Source: Desulfonatronum thiodismutans (lineage in GTDB: Bacteria; Desulfobacterota; Desulfovibrionia; Desulfovibrionales; Desulfonatronaceae). From it: a stretch of 64,000 bases of DNA. The stretch spans positions 15,900 to 79,899 of the forward strand of contig NZ_JPIK01000009.1 in NCBI RefSeq assembly GCF_000717475.1, given 5' to 3'. Positions 43,802-51,677 of the stretch are shown here, piece by piece. Position numbers and translations under genes: made by a program. Below the pieces are notes generated by a model. It made no database searches. It was given only the letters and a program-made list of their open reading frames with translations, and had not been told where the DNA came from. How positions within the stretch are numbered: the first letter of the stretch is position 1; each line of letters opens with the position of its first letter.

Positions 43802-44872
43802 ATGCCCATCAAACTTCCTGAAATCCAAAAACAAAAAATCATGGTCAAAGTGCTGTACGCGCTCTTGCCCGTGATTGTGACCGCGACCTATTTCTTCGGT
43901 CTGCGTGTACTGGCCGTGTTGGCCGTGTCCATGCTTTTCGCCTTTCTCACCGAGTGGTTCATGGCCTCGCGCCGAGGCGGCAAGGTCACCCAGGCCTGTT
44001 TCGTCACCGGGGCGCTCTACGCCCTGTCCCTGCCGCCGAGCATCCCGTTTTGGATCACTGCCGTGGGCATTGTCGTGGGCATCCTTTTCGGCAAGGAGCT
44101 GTTCGGCGGTTTCGGAAAGAACGTCTTCAATCCGGCCATTGTCGGCCGGGCCTTTATCTGGCTGAGCTTCCCCCTGCAGATGACCAACCAGTTCGTTCCC
44201 GTGTTCCGGGATTTTCCCGGTGGGTTCGCTCACTGGAGCATGGCCGCGGCGGGTGAGTTGCCGGAGTATCTGCGCCAAAGCGGACAAAATATCGTGGACG
44301 CCATGACCTCAGCCACGCCCATGGTCGCGCACAAGAACTTTGATTACGAAATCGGCTTCCTGGACCTGTTCACCGGTGCCATCGGCGTTTTTTTTGATGC
44401 CGGAGAGCAGACCTTGCTTATGGGAGCCGGCTCCATGGGTGAGGCCAGCGCCGCGGCCATTTTGCTCGGCGCGGCCTATCTGCTGTACACCAGGACGGCC
44501 CAATGGCGGTTGATGATTCCGCCGATCCTTGGCGCGAGCGCGTTGTGCCTTTTCCTCCGCTACGGTCTGGACGTGGAGGCTGTACCTCCCCTGCATTTCA
44601 CGCTGTTCTCCGGGGCCCTGCTCTACGCCGCCGTGTTCATGGTCACCGAGCCGGTCAGCGCCCCGAAGCTGCCCAAGTCGCAGTGGATCTACGGCCTGTT
44701 CATCGGGATGATGATCGTCTTTTTCCGCTCCTACGGCATTTTTTACGGGGCCGTCGCTTTTTCCATCCTCCTTGGGAACATGATCGCTCCGTCGCTGGAT
44801 CTGTGGATCAAGCGTTTTACAGCGCCCGCTCCCAAGCCGAAAGCCACGCCGGCAGGAGAGGCGAAGGCATGA
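43802..44872 (+). CDS. nqrB: NqrB/RnfD-family electron-transport membrane subunit
   Basis: This 356-residue membrane subunit belongs to the NqrB/RnfD family of Na-pumping NADH:quinone or ferredoxin:NAD oxidoreductases. A flavinylation site DAMTSAT (FMN on Thr172) matches the Dgx(S/T)gAT rule with Gly replaced by Ser. GRAFIWLSFPLQMTN and MVTEPVSAPKLPKSQWIYGLFIG are family blocks. No clear ribosome-binding site precedes 43802; ATG 43841 is an alternative. Its stop overlaps nqrC. No nqrA or rnfC lies upstream. Confidence 0.88.
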   Translation: MPIKLPEIQKQKIMVKVLYALLPVIVTATYFFGLRVLAVLAVSMLFAFLTEWFMASRRGGKVTQACFVTGALYALSLPPSIPFWITAVGIVVGILFGKELFGGFGKNVFNPAIVGRAFIWLSFPLQMTNQFVPVFRDFPGGFAHWSMAAAGELPEYLRQSGQNIVDAMTSATPMVAHKNFDYEIGFLDLFTGAIGVFFDAGEQTLLMGAGSMGEASAAAILLGAAYLLYTRTAQWRLMIPPILGASALCLFLRYGLDVEAVPPLHFTLFSGALLYAAVFMVTEPVSAPKLPKSQWIYGLFIGMMIVFFRSYGIFYGAVAFSILLGNMIAPSLDLWIKRFTAPAPKPKATPAGEAKA

Positions 44873-45540
44873 AAAAAGACTCCCTGCCCTATGTTCTCGG
44901 GTTCATGCTGGCCATCAGTGTTTTTTTCGGTGCCGGCGTCTCCCTGGTCCATCACGGCACCAAAGACATGCTGGCCCGCAACGAACAACTCCACCGCAAC
45001 CGGACCATCGCCCAGGCCTTTGAACTGAGCGTCGAAGGTCGGGACGCGGAAGCCTTTGCAGCTGCTGTCCAGGAACATATCCGGGAAAAGGCCTTGCCCT
45101 CGGACCAGCGTACCTGGACGGTCTTCGAGCGGATAACGGACGCCGAGGACCAGGCGGACGTGGGCTTCATCTTCCAGGGTCAGGGGGTCTGGGATCTGAT
45201 TCGCGGCATTATCGTGCTCAGCCCGGATCTGACCACCGTGCGCAACATCCGTTTTCTCCAGCACGCGGAAACTCCGGGCCTGGGAGGACGGATCGAAGAG
45301 GACTGGTTTCTCGAACAGTTTCAGGGCCTGAGCATCGCCTGGGATCGTCCTCGGGACCGACGGGTGATCATCGGCCAGGCCCTGGACCCCAACGCTCCCA
45401 ACCGTGTCGACGCCATCACCGGTGCCACGGGGACTTCCCAGGCGCTGATGGACATGCTGAACAACGAATTGCACCGGTTTCGAGAGGCCTACCTGGAAGC
45501 CTCGCAGGACGCCTTGCACGCCGACGACTCCGAGGGCTAA
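44869..45540 (+). CDS. nqrC: NqrC/RnfG-family FMN-binding subunit
   Basis: This 223-residue subunit has one N-terminal membrane helix and a periplasmic FMN domain. DAITGATGTSQAL gives a good covalent-FMN site at Thr187, added by ApbE, which is not in the window. LRNIRFLQHAETPGLG-type sequence (VRNIRF onward) is the conserved family block. It is joined to nqrB by ATGA and precedes nqrD by three bases. Confidence 0.92.
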   Translation: MKKDSLPYVLGFMLAISVFFGAGVSLVHHGTKDMLARNEQLHRNRTIAQAFELSVEGRDAEAFAAAVQEHIREKALPSDQRTWTVFERITDAEDQADVGFIFQGQGVWDLIRGIIVLSPDLTTVRNIRFLQHAETPGLGGRIEEDWFLEQFQGLSIAWDRPRDRRVIIGQALDPNAPNRVDAITGATGTSQALMDMLNNELHRFREAYLEASQDALHADDSEG

Positions 45541-45543
45541 GCC

Positions 45544-46155
45544 ATGGCCGAGACATCCAAAACCATTTTCGAGAAAGGCATCTGGTCGGAAAATCCGGTC
45601 TACCGCCAAGTCCTGGGCATCTGCTCGGCCCTGGCCGTGACCAACCTGCTGACCAACACCCTGCTGATGTGCGCCGGGGTGATCTTCACCACCGCCATGT
45701 CCAACCTGACCGTCTCCATCCTGCGCAACTACATTCCCAAGCGCATCCGGATGATGGTCCAGGTGTTGATCATCGCGAGCTTCGTGATGATGGTGGACAT
45801 CATGATCCGGGCCGGAGCCCCGGACATTCACCGCTTCATCGGCCCCTACGTGGGTCTGATCATCACCAACTGCATCATCATGGGCCGGGCCGAGGCCTTT
45901 GCCAGCCAGAACCGTCCCTGGCCCTCGCTCCTGGACGGTCTGGCCACCGGCCTGGGCTACTCCTTCGTGCTCATCGCCATCGCCCTGATCCGCGAACCCC
46001 TGGGCTTCGGAACCATCCTCGGCTTCCCCCTCCCGGCCAGGGATCTCTGGTGGCACTCCTGGACCATCATGATCATGCCCCCCGGCGCCTTTTTCACCCT
46101 GGGCCTGCTCACCTGGTGGGCCAGAGCCAAGACGGATCCCAGCGTCAAGGGATGA
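45544..46155 (+). CDS. nqrD: NqrD/RnfE-family membrane subunit
   Basis: This 203-residue subunit carries VLGICSALAVTN, the paired helix-half motif with the Fe-S-binding Cys of NqrD, and GLIITNCIIMGRAEAFA. It matches NqrD (GICSALAVT, VQVLIIASFV) better than RsxE. The next gene should be nqrE, but the nqrE and nqrF genes are absent and a brnTA module follows 36 bases later. Confidence 0.92.
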   Translation: MAETSKTIFEKGIWSENPVYRQVLGICSALAVTNLLTNTLLMCAGVIFTTAMSNLTVSILRNYIPKRIRMMVQVLIIASFVMMVDIMIRAGAPDIHRFIGPYVGLIITNCIIMGRAEAFASQNRPWPSLLDGLATGLGYSFVLIAIALIREPLGFGTILGFPLPARDLWWHSWTIMIMPPGAFFTLGLLTWWARAKTDPSVKG

Positions 46156-46191
46156 TTTTCGATACTTTATTCGAATTGACGAAGCAGACGA

Positions 46192-46476
46192 ATGCGAATT
46201 GACTTTGACCCCGCGAAGTCCGCTAAAAATGCCCAAGAGCGAGATATTCCCTTCGATCTCGCCGCCAAGTTCGAGTGGGCCGACGCGGTGTTTGCCGAAG
46301 ACGTTCGAAATCAATATCCTGAGCGCCGATTCATCGCCGTGGGCTACCTGGGCGGTCGATTGCACGTGGTCTGCTTTACTCCAATAATTGGGGGAATCAG
46401 GATAATCAGCATGCGTAAGGCAAATGAAAGAGAGGCAAAAGCATATGGAAAAGCCATTGCCAATGACCGATCATGA
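46192..46476 (+). CDS. brnT: BrnT-family toxin
   Basis: This 94-residue RelE-like toxin begins MRIDFDPAKSAKNAQERDIPF, with the EWADAVFAED and RIISMRKANEREAKAYGK blocks typical of BrnT. BrnT is a ribonuclease that blocks translation and is countered by BrnA. It lies directly behind nqrD. Confidence 0.92.
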   Translation: MRIDFDPAKSAKNAQERDIPFDLAAKFEWADAVFAEDVRNQYPERRFIAVGYLGGRLHVVCFTPIIGGIRIISMRKANEREAKAYGKAIANDRS

Positions 46477-46729
46477 AGGTGAAGTCCGGGAACTTACGGC
46501 TGAAGACTTTCAGTCCTTCGGTTCGCCGGAAAATGTTTTGCCTCAGGAATTGCGTGAAACGCTGACAAACTATCAACGCCCGGCTGACACCTCTCCCCGT
46601 GTCGTCAACCTCCTCCTTTCCCGGGATATTGTCGAGTGCTTTCAGGCCACCGGCGACGGCTGGCAACAACGGATCAACAGCGCCCTCCGCGACTGGCTGC
46701 GTCACCACAATCCAGCATCGTTGCGATAG
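46445..46729 (+). CDS. brnA: BrnA-family antitoxin
   Basis: This 94-residue antitoxin (start MEKPLPMTDHEGEVREL) ends in a ribbon-helix-helix segment (RVVNLLLSRDIVECFQATGDGWQQRIN) that would bind DNA and the toxin. GAGAGG is placed ahead of 46445; an earlier ATG at 46424 is possible. It overlaps brnT, the normal toxin-first order of brnTA. Confidence 0.9.
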   Translation: MEKPLPMTDHEGEVRELTAEDFQSFGSPENVLPQELRETLTNYQRPADTSPRVVNLLLSRDIVECFQATGDGWQQRINSALRDWLRHHNPASLR

Positions 46730-46811
46730 ATTTGCGTCAGCCCAACCAATTCCACACCGACAAGCCCCCCTGAAGACCTGATACGCTCAGTTTCAACCAT
46801 AACCCCTTCGC

Positions 46812-48098
46812 ATGTTTTCCTTCCTCCACGTCGCCGACATCCACCTGGACAGCCCATTGCATGGATTGTCCAGGTATGAAGGCGCGCCCGTGGACGAAAT
46901 CCGGGGAGCGACCCGTCAGGCCCTTGCCAATCTGGTGGACTACGCCGTGGACAACGCGGTTCCCTTGGTCGTCCTGGCCGGAGACGTGTACGACGCCGAT
47001 TGCCCGGACTACCAGACCCTGCTCCATTTCGCCGAGCAGATGTCCCGGCTGGGAGGGCACGGCATTCAGGTGGTCATGATCCGGGGCAACCACGACGCGG
47101 ACAACCCCATGACGGCTTCCTTGCGCCTGCCCGAAAACGTCCACGTTCTGTCCTCGACCAAAGCCGACACCTGGCGTTCTCCGGACCTGCCCGTGGCCGT
47201 GCACGGCCGCTCCTACGCCGGACGGGAAATCCTGGACAACCTCGCCGCGACCTACCCCGCCCCCTTGCCCGACCTGTTCAATATCGGGCTCTTGCACACG
47301 GCCATGACCGGACGAGCCGGTCACGCCAGGTACGCCCCCTGCTCCCTGAACGACCTGACGGCCAAGGGCTACCAGTACTGGGCACTGGGCCACGTCCACG
47401 ACCACGAGATCGTCCACCGCGATCCGCACGTGGTCTACAGCGGCTGCATCCAGGGCCGGCACATTCGGGAAGCCGGGGCCAAGGGCTGCGTCCGGGTGGA
47501 CGTCCATCCGGACGGCACGGTCCGGACCGAACGGGTGATCCTGGACGTGCTGCGCTGGATGCTTCTGGACTTGAACCTGACCGGGGCCCGCGACCTGGAC
47601 GACCTCCGCCTGGCCGTGACCAGCGGGCTGCGCGACGCGCTCGCGGCCCGACAGGACGACCGCCTGACCGCCGTCCGGTTGCGCCTTTACGGCCAAACCC
47701 CGCTGCACGCCCAGGCCGTGCGCGACCCGGACCGGCTCGTCGCCCAGATCCGACTGACCGCCACCGACGTCTCCCGCCGCGGAGTCTGGGTTGAAAAGGT
47801 GATTCTGGACACGACTCCGGACGTGAACATCGAGGACATCGCCGAGGGCGACACTCCTCAAGCCGCCCTGCTTCAAGCCCTGAAAGACCTGGAAGAGGAC
47901 CCCGCCGGGCTGGACGACTTCAAGGCCGATCTGCGCGATCTGACGGCCAAACTCGTCACCACGGACGTGGAGCCGCCAGATCTGGACGACCCTCGGGTCC
48001 GCGCGGCCCTGATCCGGGATGCCCGGGATCTGCTCCTGCCCATGCTCACGACGATTTCCGCCTCCCCATCCCGACCGGATGTTCCCCATGCGCATTGA
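46812..48098 (+). CDS. Metallophosphoesterase, SbcD/YhaO-like DNA-repair nuclease
   Basis: This 428-residue protein has the Mre11-type motifs FLHVADIHLDSPLHG, LAGDVYD, IRGNHDADN and ALGHVHDHEI. These metal-binding motifs belong to a DNA exonuclease or endonuclease partner of an SMC-like ATPase. It overlaps the downstream ATPase gene by 11 bases. The size and sequence fit the YhaO branch rather than classical SbcD. Confidence 0.92.
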   Translation: MFSFLHVADIHLDSPLHGLSRYEGAPVDEIRGATRQALANLVDYAVDNAVPLVVLAGDVYDADCPDYQTLLHFAEQMSRLGGHGIQVVMIRGNHDADNPMTASLRLPENVHVLSSTKADTWRSPDLPVAVHGRSYAGREILDNLAATYPAPLPDLFNIGLLHTAMTGRAGHARYAPCSLNDLTAKGYQYWALGHVHDHEIVHRDPHVVYSGCIQGRHIREAGAKGCVRVDVHPDGTVRTERVILDVLRWMLLDLNLTGARDLDDLRLAVTSGLRDALAARQDDRLTAVRLRLYGQTPLHAQAVRDPDRLVAQIRLTATDVSRRGVWVEKVILDTTPDVNIEDIAEGDTPQAALLQALKDLEEDPAGLDDFKADLRDLTAKLVTTDVEPPDLDDPRVRAALIRDARDLLLPMLTTISASPSRPDVPHAH

Positions 48099-51000
48099 AA
48101 CCTTGAAACTGAAGGCTTTTGGCGGGTTCACGGACAAGGAGCTGCGCTTCGGCGGGCCGGAGCACCGACTGCACCTGGTCCATGGTCCCAACGAGGCGGG
48201 CAAGAGCACCATCCTGCGGGCCATCACCTGCCTGCTGTTCGGTTTTCCGCATCAGAGTCCGGACGCGCATCTGCATCCGAACAAAAACCTGTGCGTGGGC
48301 GCGACCCTGAGGCTGGACAACGGCGAAATTCTGGACCTGACACGCTTCAAACGCCGCAAGAACGACCTGCTGGACGCCGCGGGGCAGGCGGTGGATCAGG
48401 CCCGGCTGACCCAGCTGCTGGGCGGAGTCTCCCAGGACATGTTCGGCCGGATGTTTGGGCTGGATCAGGATAAACTGCGCCTCGGCGCCGAAGGTCTGCT
48501 GCGGGCCGAGGGCAACCTGGGCCAGGCCCTGTTCGCCGCGGCCTCGGGCATCGCCGACCTGCGCGGAATCCTGGCCGAATTGGAGGCCCGCCGCGACAAG
48601 CTGTTTCGGCCCCGCGCCCCGACCTCCGCCATTCACCAGCATGTCGGGGAACTGTCCGCTTTGACCAAGCGCCTCCGGGAACTCTCCGTTCGTCCGACGC
48701 AGTGGAAAAAACTCCAAAGCGAGTTCAAAAAGCTCCAGGCCGGGCAGCGGGAACTGCAAGCCGAACTCTTTGGCCTGGACACGACCAAGGCTCGCCTGGA
48801 ACGATACCGGGAGGCCCTGCGCCATATTGATCCCCGTGAAGTCCTGATCCGCCGCCTGGGAGAGATCGCGGACGTGCCTCTGCTGCCCGAGGACTTCACC
48901 GAGCGCCGAACCCGGGTCCGGCAAACCCTGGCCAAGGCCCGCCATGACCGGGATGCCCTGGACTTTCGTCTTCAGCAAGCGCGACGAGAATTGGGAGAAC
49001 GGAACGTCAACCGGGAACTGCTGGACGCGGCCGGGGACGTACGGCGACTGTACGGCGAAACCGCGGCTCTGCGCAAAGCCTTGAAAGAGGCCCGCCAACT
49101 GGAAGCCGACCATGCCGTCCTGCACGCCCAGACCCAGGAAAAAATTCGCTCCCTGGGGCCGGAGGCAACGACTGGGGAGCGGACGGCCCCGATTTCCAGA
49201 CAACTTAAGGTCCGGATGGATGCTCTGAGCCGGGAGCACGGGGCCCTGCGGGCGGACATGGCCTCCACGGCCCGGGTTGAGCTGGACGCCCAGGCCGCGG
49301 CGGCCGACCTGCGGCAACGGCTGGAAAACCTGCCGCCCCGACCCGACCTTTTCGCCCTGGAAGCGGCCCTGGATCGGGCCGCGGAAGTGGGCAACCCGAC
49401 CATACGTCTGCGCGAAGCCTGGTCCGAGGTCGAAAAGCTGGCCCGCCGCGTGGACCAGGAAGCGAAGTCCCTGGGACCGTGGCAAGGCTCTTTGACCGAT
49501 CTGGAACATTTGGCCCTGCCCATGCCGGAAACCTCGGAGCGCTTCGCGGACCAGTTCCAATCCCTGCGTGAACGGATCGAAACTTTTCAACAGGACCGCT
49601 CCCGCCGGGAAAAGGCCCGCCAGGAAAAGACCGCCGCGCTGGAGCGTCTGGAGCTGCACGGAGAGCTGCCGGACCCCGCGGCCCTGACCCAGGCCAGGAC
49701 AACGCGTGATTTTGGCTGGAAACTGATCCAAAACGCCTGGCTTCAGGGCAACGTTGACCCGGACCGGGAAGCCGCGTTCATCGACCAGGTTCCTTCGGCT
49801 GCCTCGCTGGCCCAAGGTTTTGAAACCGCCATGGACATGGCCGACGACTTGGCGGACAAACTGTACGCCAACGCCTCCGGCGTGGCTCAGGCCATGGAAC
49901 TGCGCCGGGAAACCGCTCGCTTGGACGAGGAACTGCGCGTCAATGCCGAACGGCTGGAAGATTTCCAAAAAGACTGGGCGCATCTTCAGGAACAGTGGGT
50001 CGAGCTGTGGCGTCCTCTGAACATCGCCCCTCTCTCCCCCCGGGAGATGCAGGCTTGGTCGACCAGGGTCCTCGGTTTGCGCCGACTGCTTGAGGAACTT
50101 GGGGAGCGCCGGGCCGCCCATGCGGCCATGGAAGCGGAAAGGAACTCCGTGACCGCTGGACTGGTCCACGCTCTCCAACATCTCGGCCATCCGACCTCGG
50201 CTGAAACGGACTATGCCGCCGTCCTGGCCAGAGCCCGAAACACGCTGAAAAACCTGCAACAACAGATCGTTGAACACGCTGAGATGGAGGACCGCCTCCA
50301 GGAGCTGAATCGCTCCTTGGATACGGCGGCCCGCCTTCGGGAAAAGGCGGGCCTGGCCATGGAGGCGTGGACCGCGCAATGGACGAAGACAATTCTCGCA
50401 ACCGGCCTGCCGGAGGGGATCGACCCGGAAGCGGCAACTGCCCTGACCCTGACCCTGGAAGAAATCGCCCAGGCCCAAATCAGACTCGCGGACACCCGCC
50501 AACGCATTCAAAACATCCGCGACGAACACTGCCTGTTCGCGGAGCAGGTCCTGGCTCTGCGCCATGTTGCGCCCCTCTCGCCCTTGTCGGAACGCGTCGG
50601 CGACGAGAGTTTCGCCACGGCTTCGCCCGACGACGATCAGCCGTCGGCCCTGGAAATCATCGGCCAACTGCATGCGCGGCTGGAACAGGAGCAGGAGCGG
50701 GCCCGCCGTCAAAAGGCCCTGCGGGACGAGGAACGTCGCCTGGAGCAGGAACTGCACGACGCTGCCGGGACCATTCAGGAGAGCGAACGAGAACTCGACG
50801 CCCTCTGCGCCGAGGCCGGCATCACTTCGCCCCAAGACCTGCAAGCCCGGGAAAGCGCCTCTCGAACCAAGGCCCGGATGATCGACGAGGAGCGAAAAAT
50901 CGAGGAGCGGTTGTCGGAATTGGCCGGAGGCGATTCGCTGGACGAATTCATCGCAGCGGCCAGGGAGCACCGATTCGACGAACTGAGCGCTGAACTGGAA

Positions 51001-51663
51001 GGCATCCGAACCCGCAAAGAGGAGCTCGGCGCCCGGCGGGATACATGTCTGGCCGAGATCGGCCGGGTCGGCGCGGAGTTGCGCGGACTGGACGGCTCCT
51101 CTCAGGCCGCGGACGTGCATCAGCAGATGTGTTACGTAAAGGCCCGGCTCCAAGGCGATGTTCAGGAGTACGTCCGACTGCGTCTGGCTTCACGTGTACT
51201 GTCCACGGAAATCGAACGCTACCGGGAGGCCAACCAGGGGCCGGTGCTGGAAGCCGCGGCCCGTTTTTTCCGGAACATGACCCTGGGGTCCTTCAGCGGC
51301 TTGTTGGCCGATTACGACGAAAAAGGCGAACCGGTGGTCAAGGCCGCCCGCGCTTCAGGTTCCGGCGAAGAGCAACTTCTGGAAATGATCCAACTCAGCG
51401 AAGGCACGCGGGACCAGCTTTTTCTGGCCCTGCGCCTGGGTGCCCTGACCCGCTACCTACAAACCAACCCGCCCCTGCCCCTGATCGCCGATGACATCCT
51501 GGTCAACTTCGACGACCACCGCTGCGCCGCCACCCTCAACCTCCTCTCCGACCTCGCCGCATCCACCCAGGTGATCTTCTTCACGCATCACGGACACTTG
51601 GTGGACATCGCCCAAGAAAATCTGCCGAAGGGGCGGGTGGCCGTCCATCAACTGGAAGGGTAA
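48088..51663 (+). CDS. SbcC/YhaN-like SMC-type ATPase
   Basis: This 1191-residue protein has an N-terminal MRIETLKLKAFGGF and Walker A GPNEAGKST, long coiled coils over roughly residues 180-990, and a C-terminal ABC half with LSEGTRDQLFLALRLG (signature) and LIADDILVNFDDHR (Walker B-like). With the nuclease upstream it forms a Mre11-Rad50-like complex for processing broken or hairpin DNA. ATG 48079 is an alternative start. Confidence 0.92.
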   Translation: MRIETLKLKAFGGFTDKELRFGGPEHRLHLVHGPNEAGKSTILRAITCLLFGFPHQSPDAHLHPNKNLCVGATLRLDNGEILDLTRFKRRKNDLLDAAGQAVDQARLTQLLGGVSQDMFGRMFGLDQDKLRLGAEGLLRAEGNLGQALFAAASGIADLRGILAELEARRDKLFRPRAPTSAIHQHVGELSALTKRLRELSVRPTQWKKLQSEFKKLQAGQRELQAELFGLDTTKARLERYREALRHIDPREVLIRRLGEIADVPLLPEDFTERRTRVRQTLAKARHDRDALDFRLQQARRELGERNVNRELLDAAGDVRRLYGETAALRKALKEARQLEADHAVLHAQTQEKIRSLGPEATTGERTAPISRQLKVRMDALSREHGALRADMASTARVELDAQAAAADLRQRLENLPPRPDLFALEAALDRAAEVGNPTIRLREAWSEVEKLARRVDQEAKSLGPWQGSLTDLEHLALPMPETSERFADQFQSLRERIETFQQDRSRREKARQEKTAALERLELHGELPDPAALTQARTTRDFGWKLIQNAWLQGNVDPDREAAFIDQVPSAASLAQGFETAMDMADDLADKLYANASGVAQAMELRRETARLDEELRVNAERLEDFQKDWAHLQEQWVELWRPLNIAPLSPREMQAWSTRVLGLRRLLEELGERRAAHAAMEAERNSVTAGLVHALQHLGHPTSAETDYAAVLARARNTLKNLQQQIVEHAEMEDRLQELNRSLDTAARLREKAGLAMEAWTAQWTKTILATGLPEGIDPEAATALTLTLEEIAQAQIRLADTRQRIQNIRDEHCLFAEQVLALRHVAPLSPLSERVGDESFATASPDDDQPSALEIIGQLHARLEQEQERARRQKALRDEERRLEQELHDAAGTIQESERELDALCAEAGITSPQDLQARESASRTKARMIDEERKIEERLSELAGGDSLDEFIAAAREHRFDELSAELEGIRTRKEELGARRDTCLAEIGRVGAELRGLDGSSQAADVHQQMCYVKARLQGDVQEYVRLRLASRVLSTEIERYREANQGPVLEAAARFFRNMTLGSFSGLLADYDEKGEPVVKAARASGSGEEQLLEMIQLSEGTRDQLFLALRLGALTRYLQTNPPLPLIADDILVNFDDHRCAATLNLLSDLAASTQVIFFTHHGHLVDIAQENLPKGRVAVHQLEG

Positions 51664-51677
51664 GGGCGCAAGCAGGC

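Noticed and set aside
46152..46199. Short frame MIFDTLFELTKQTNAN overlapping the nqrD stop as an nqrE remnant
   Set aside because: It does not resemble the start of NqrE or RnfA and ends after 16 codons.
48046..51153. Open frame of 1035 codons on the minus strand opposite the SbcC-like gene
   Set aside because: Antisense shadow of the coiled-coil ATPase; no motif and repetitive composition.
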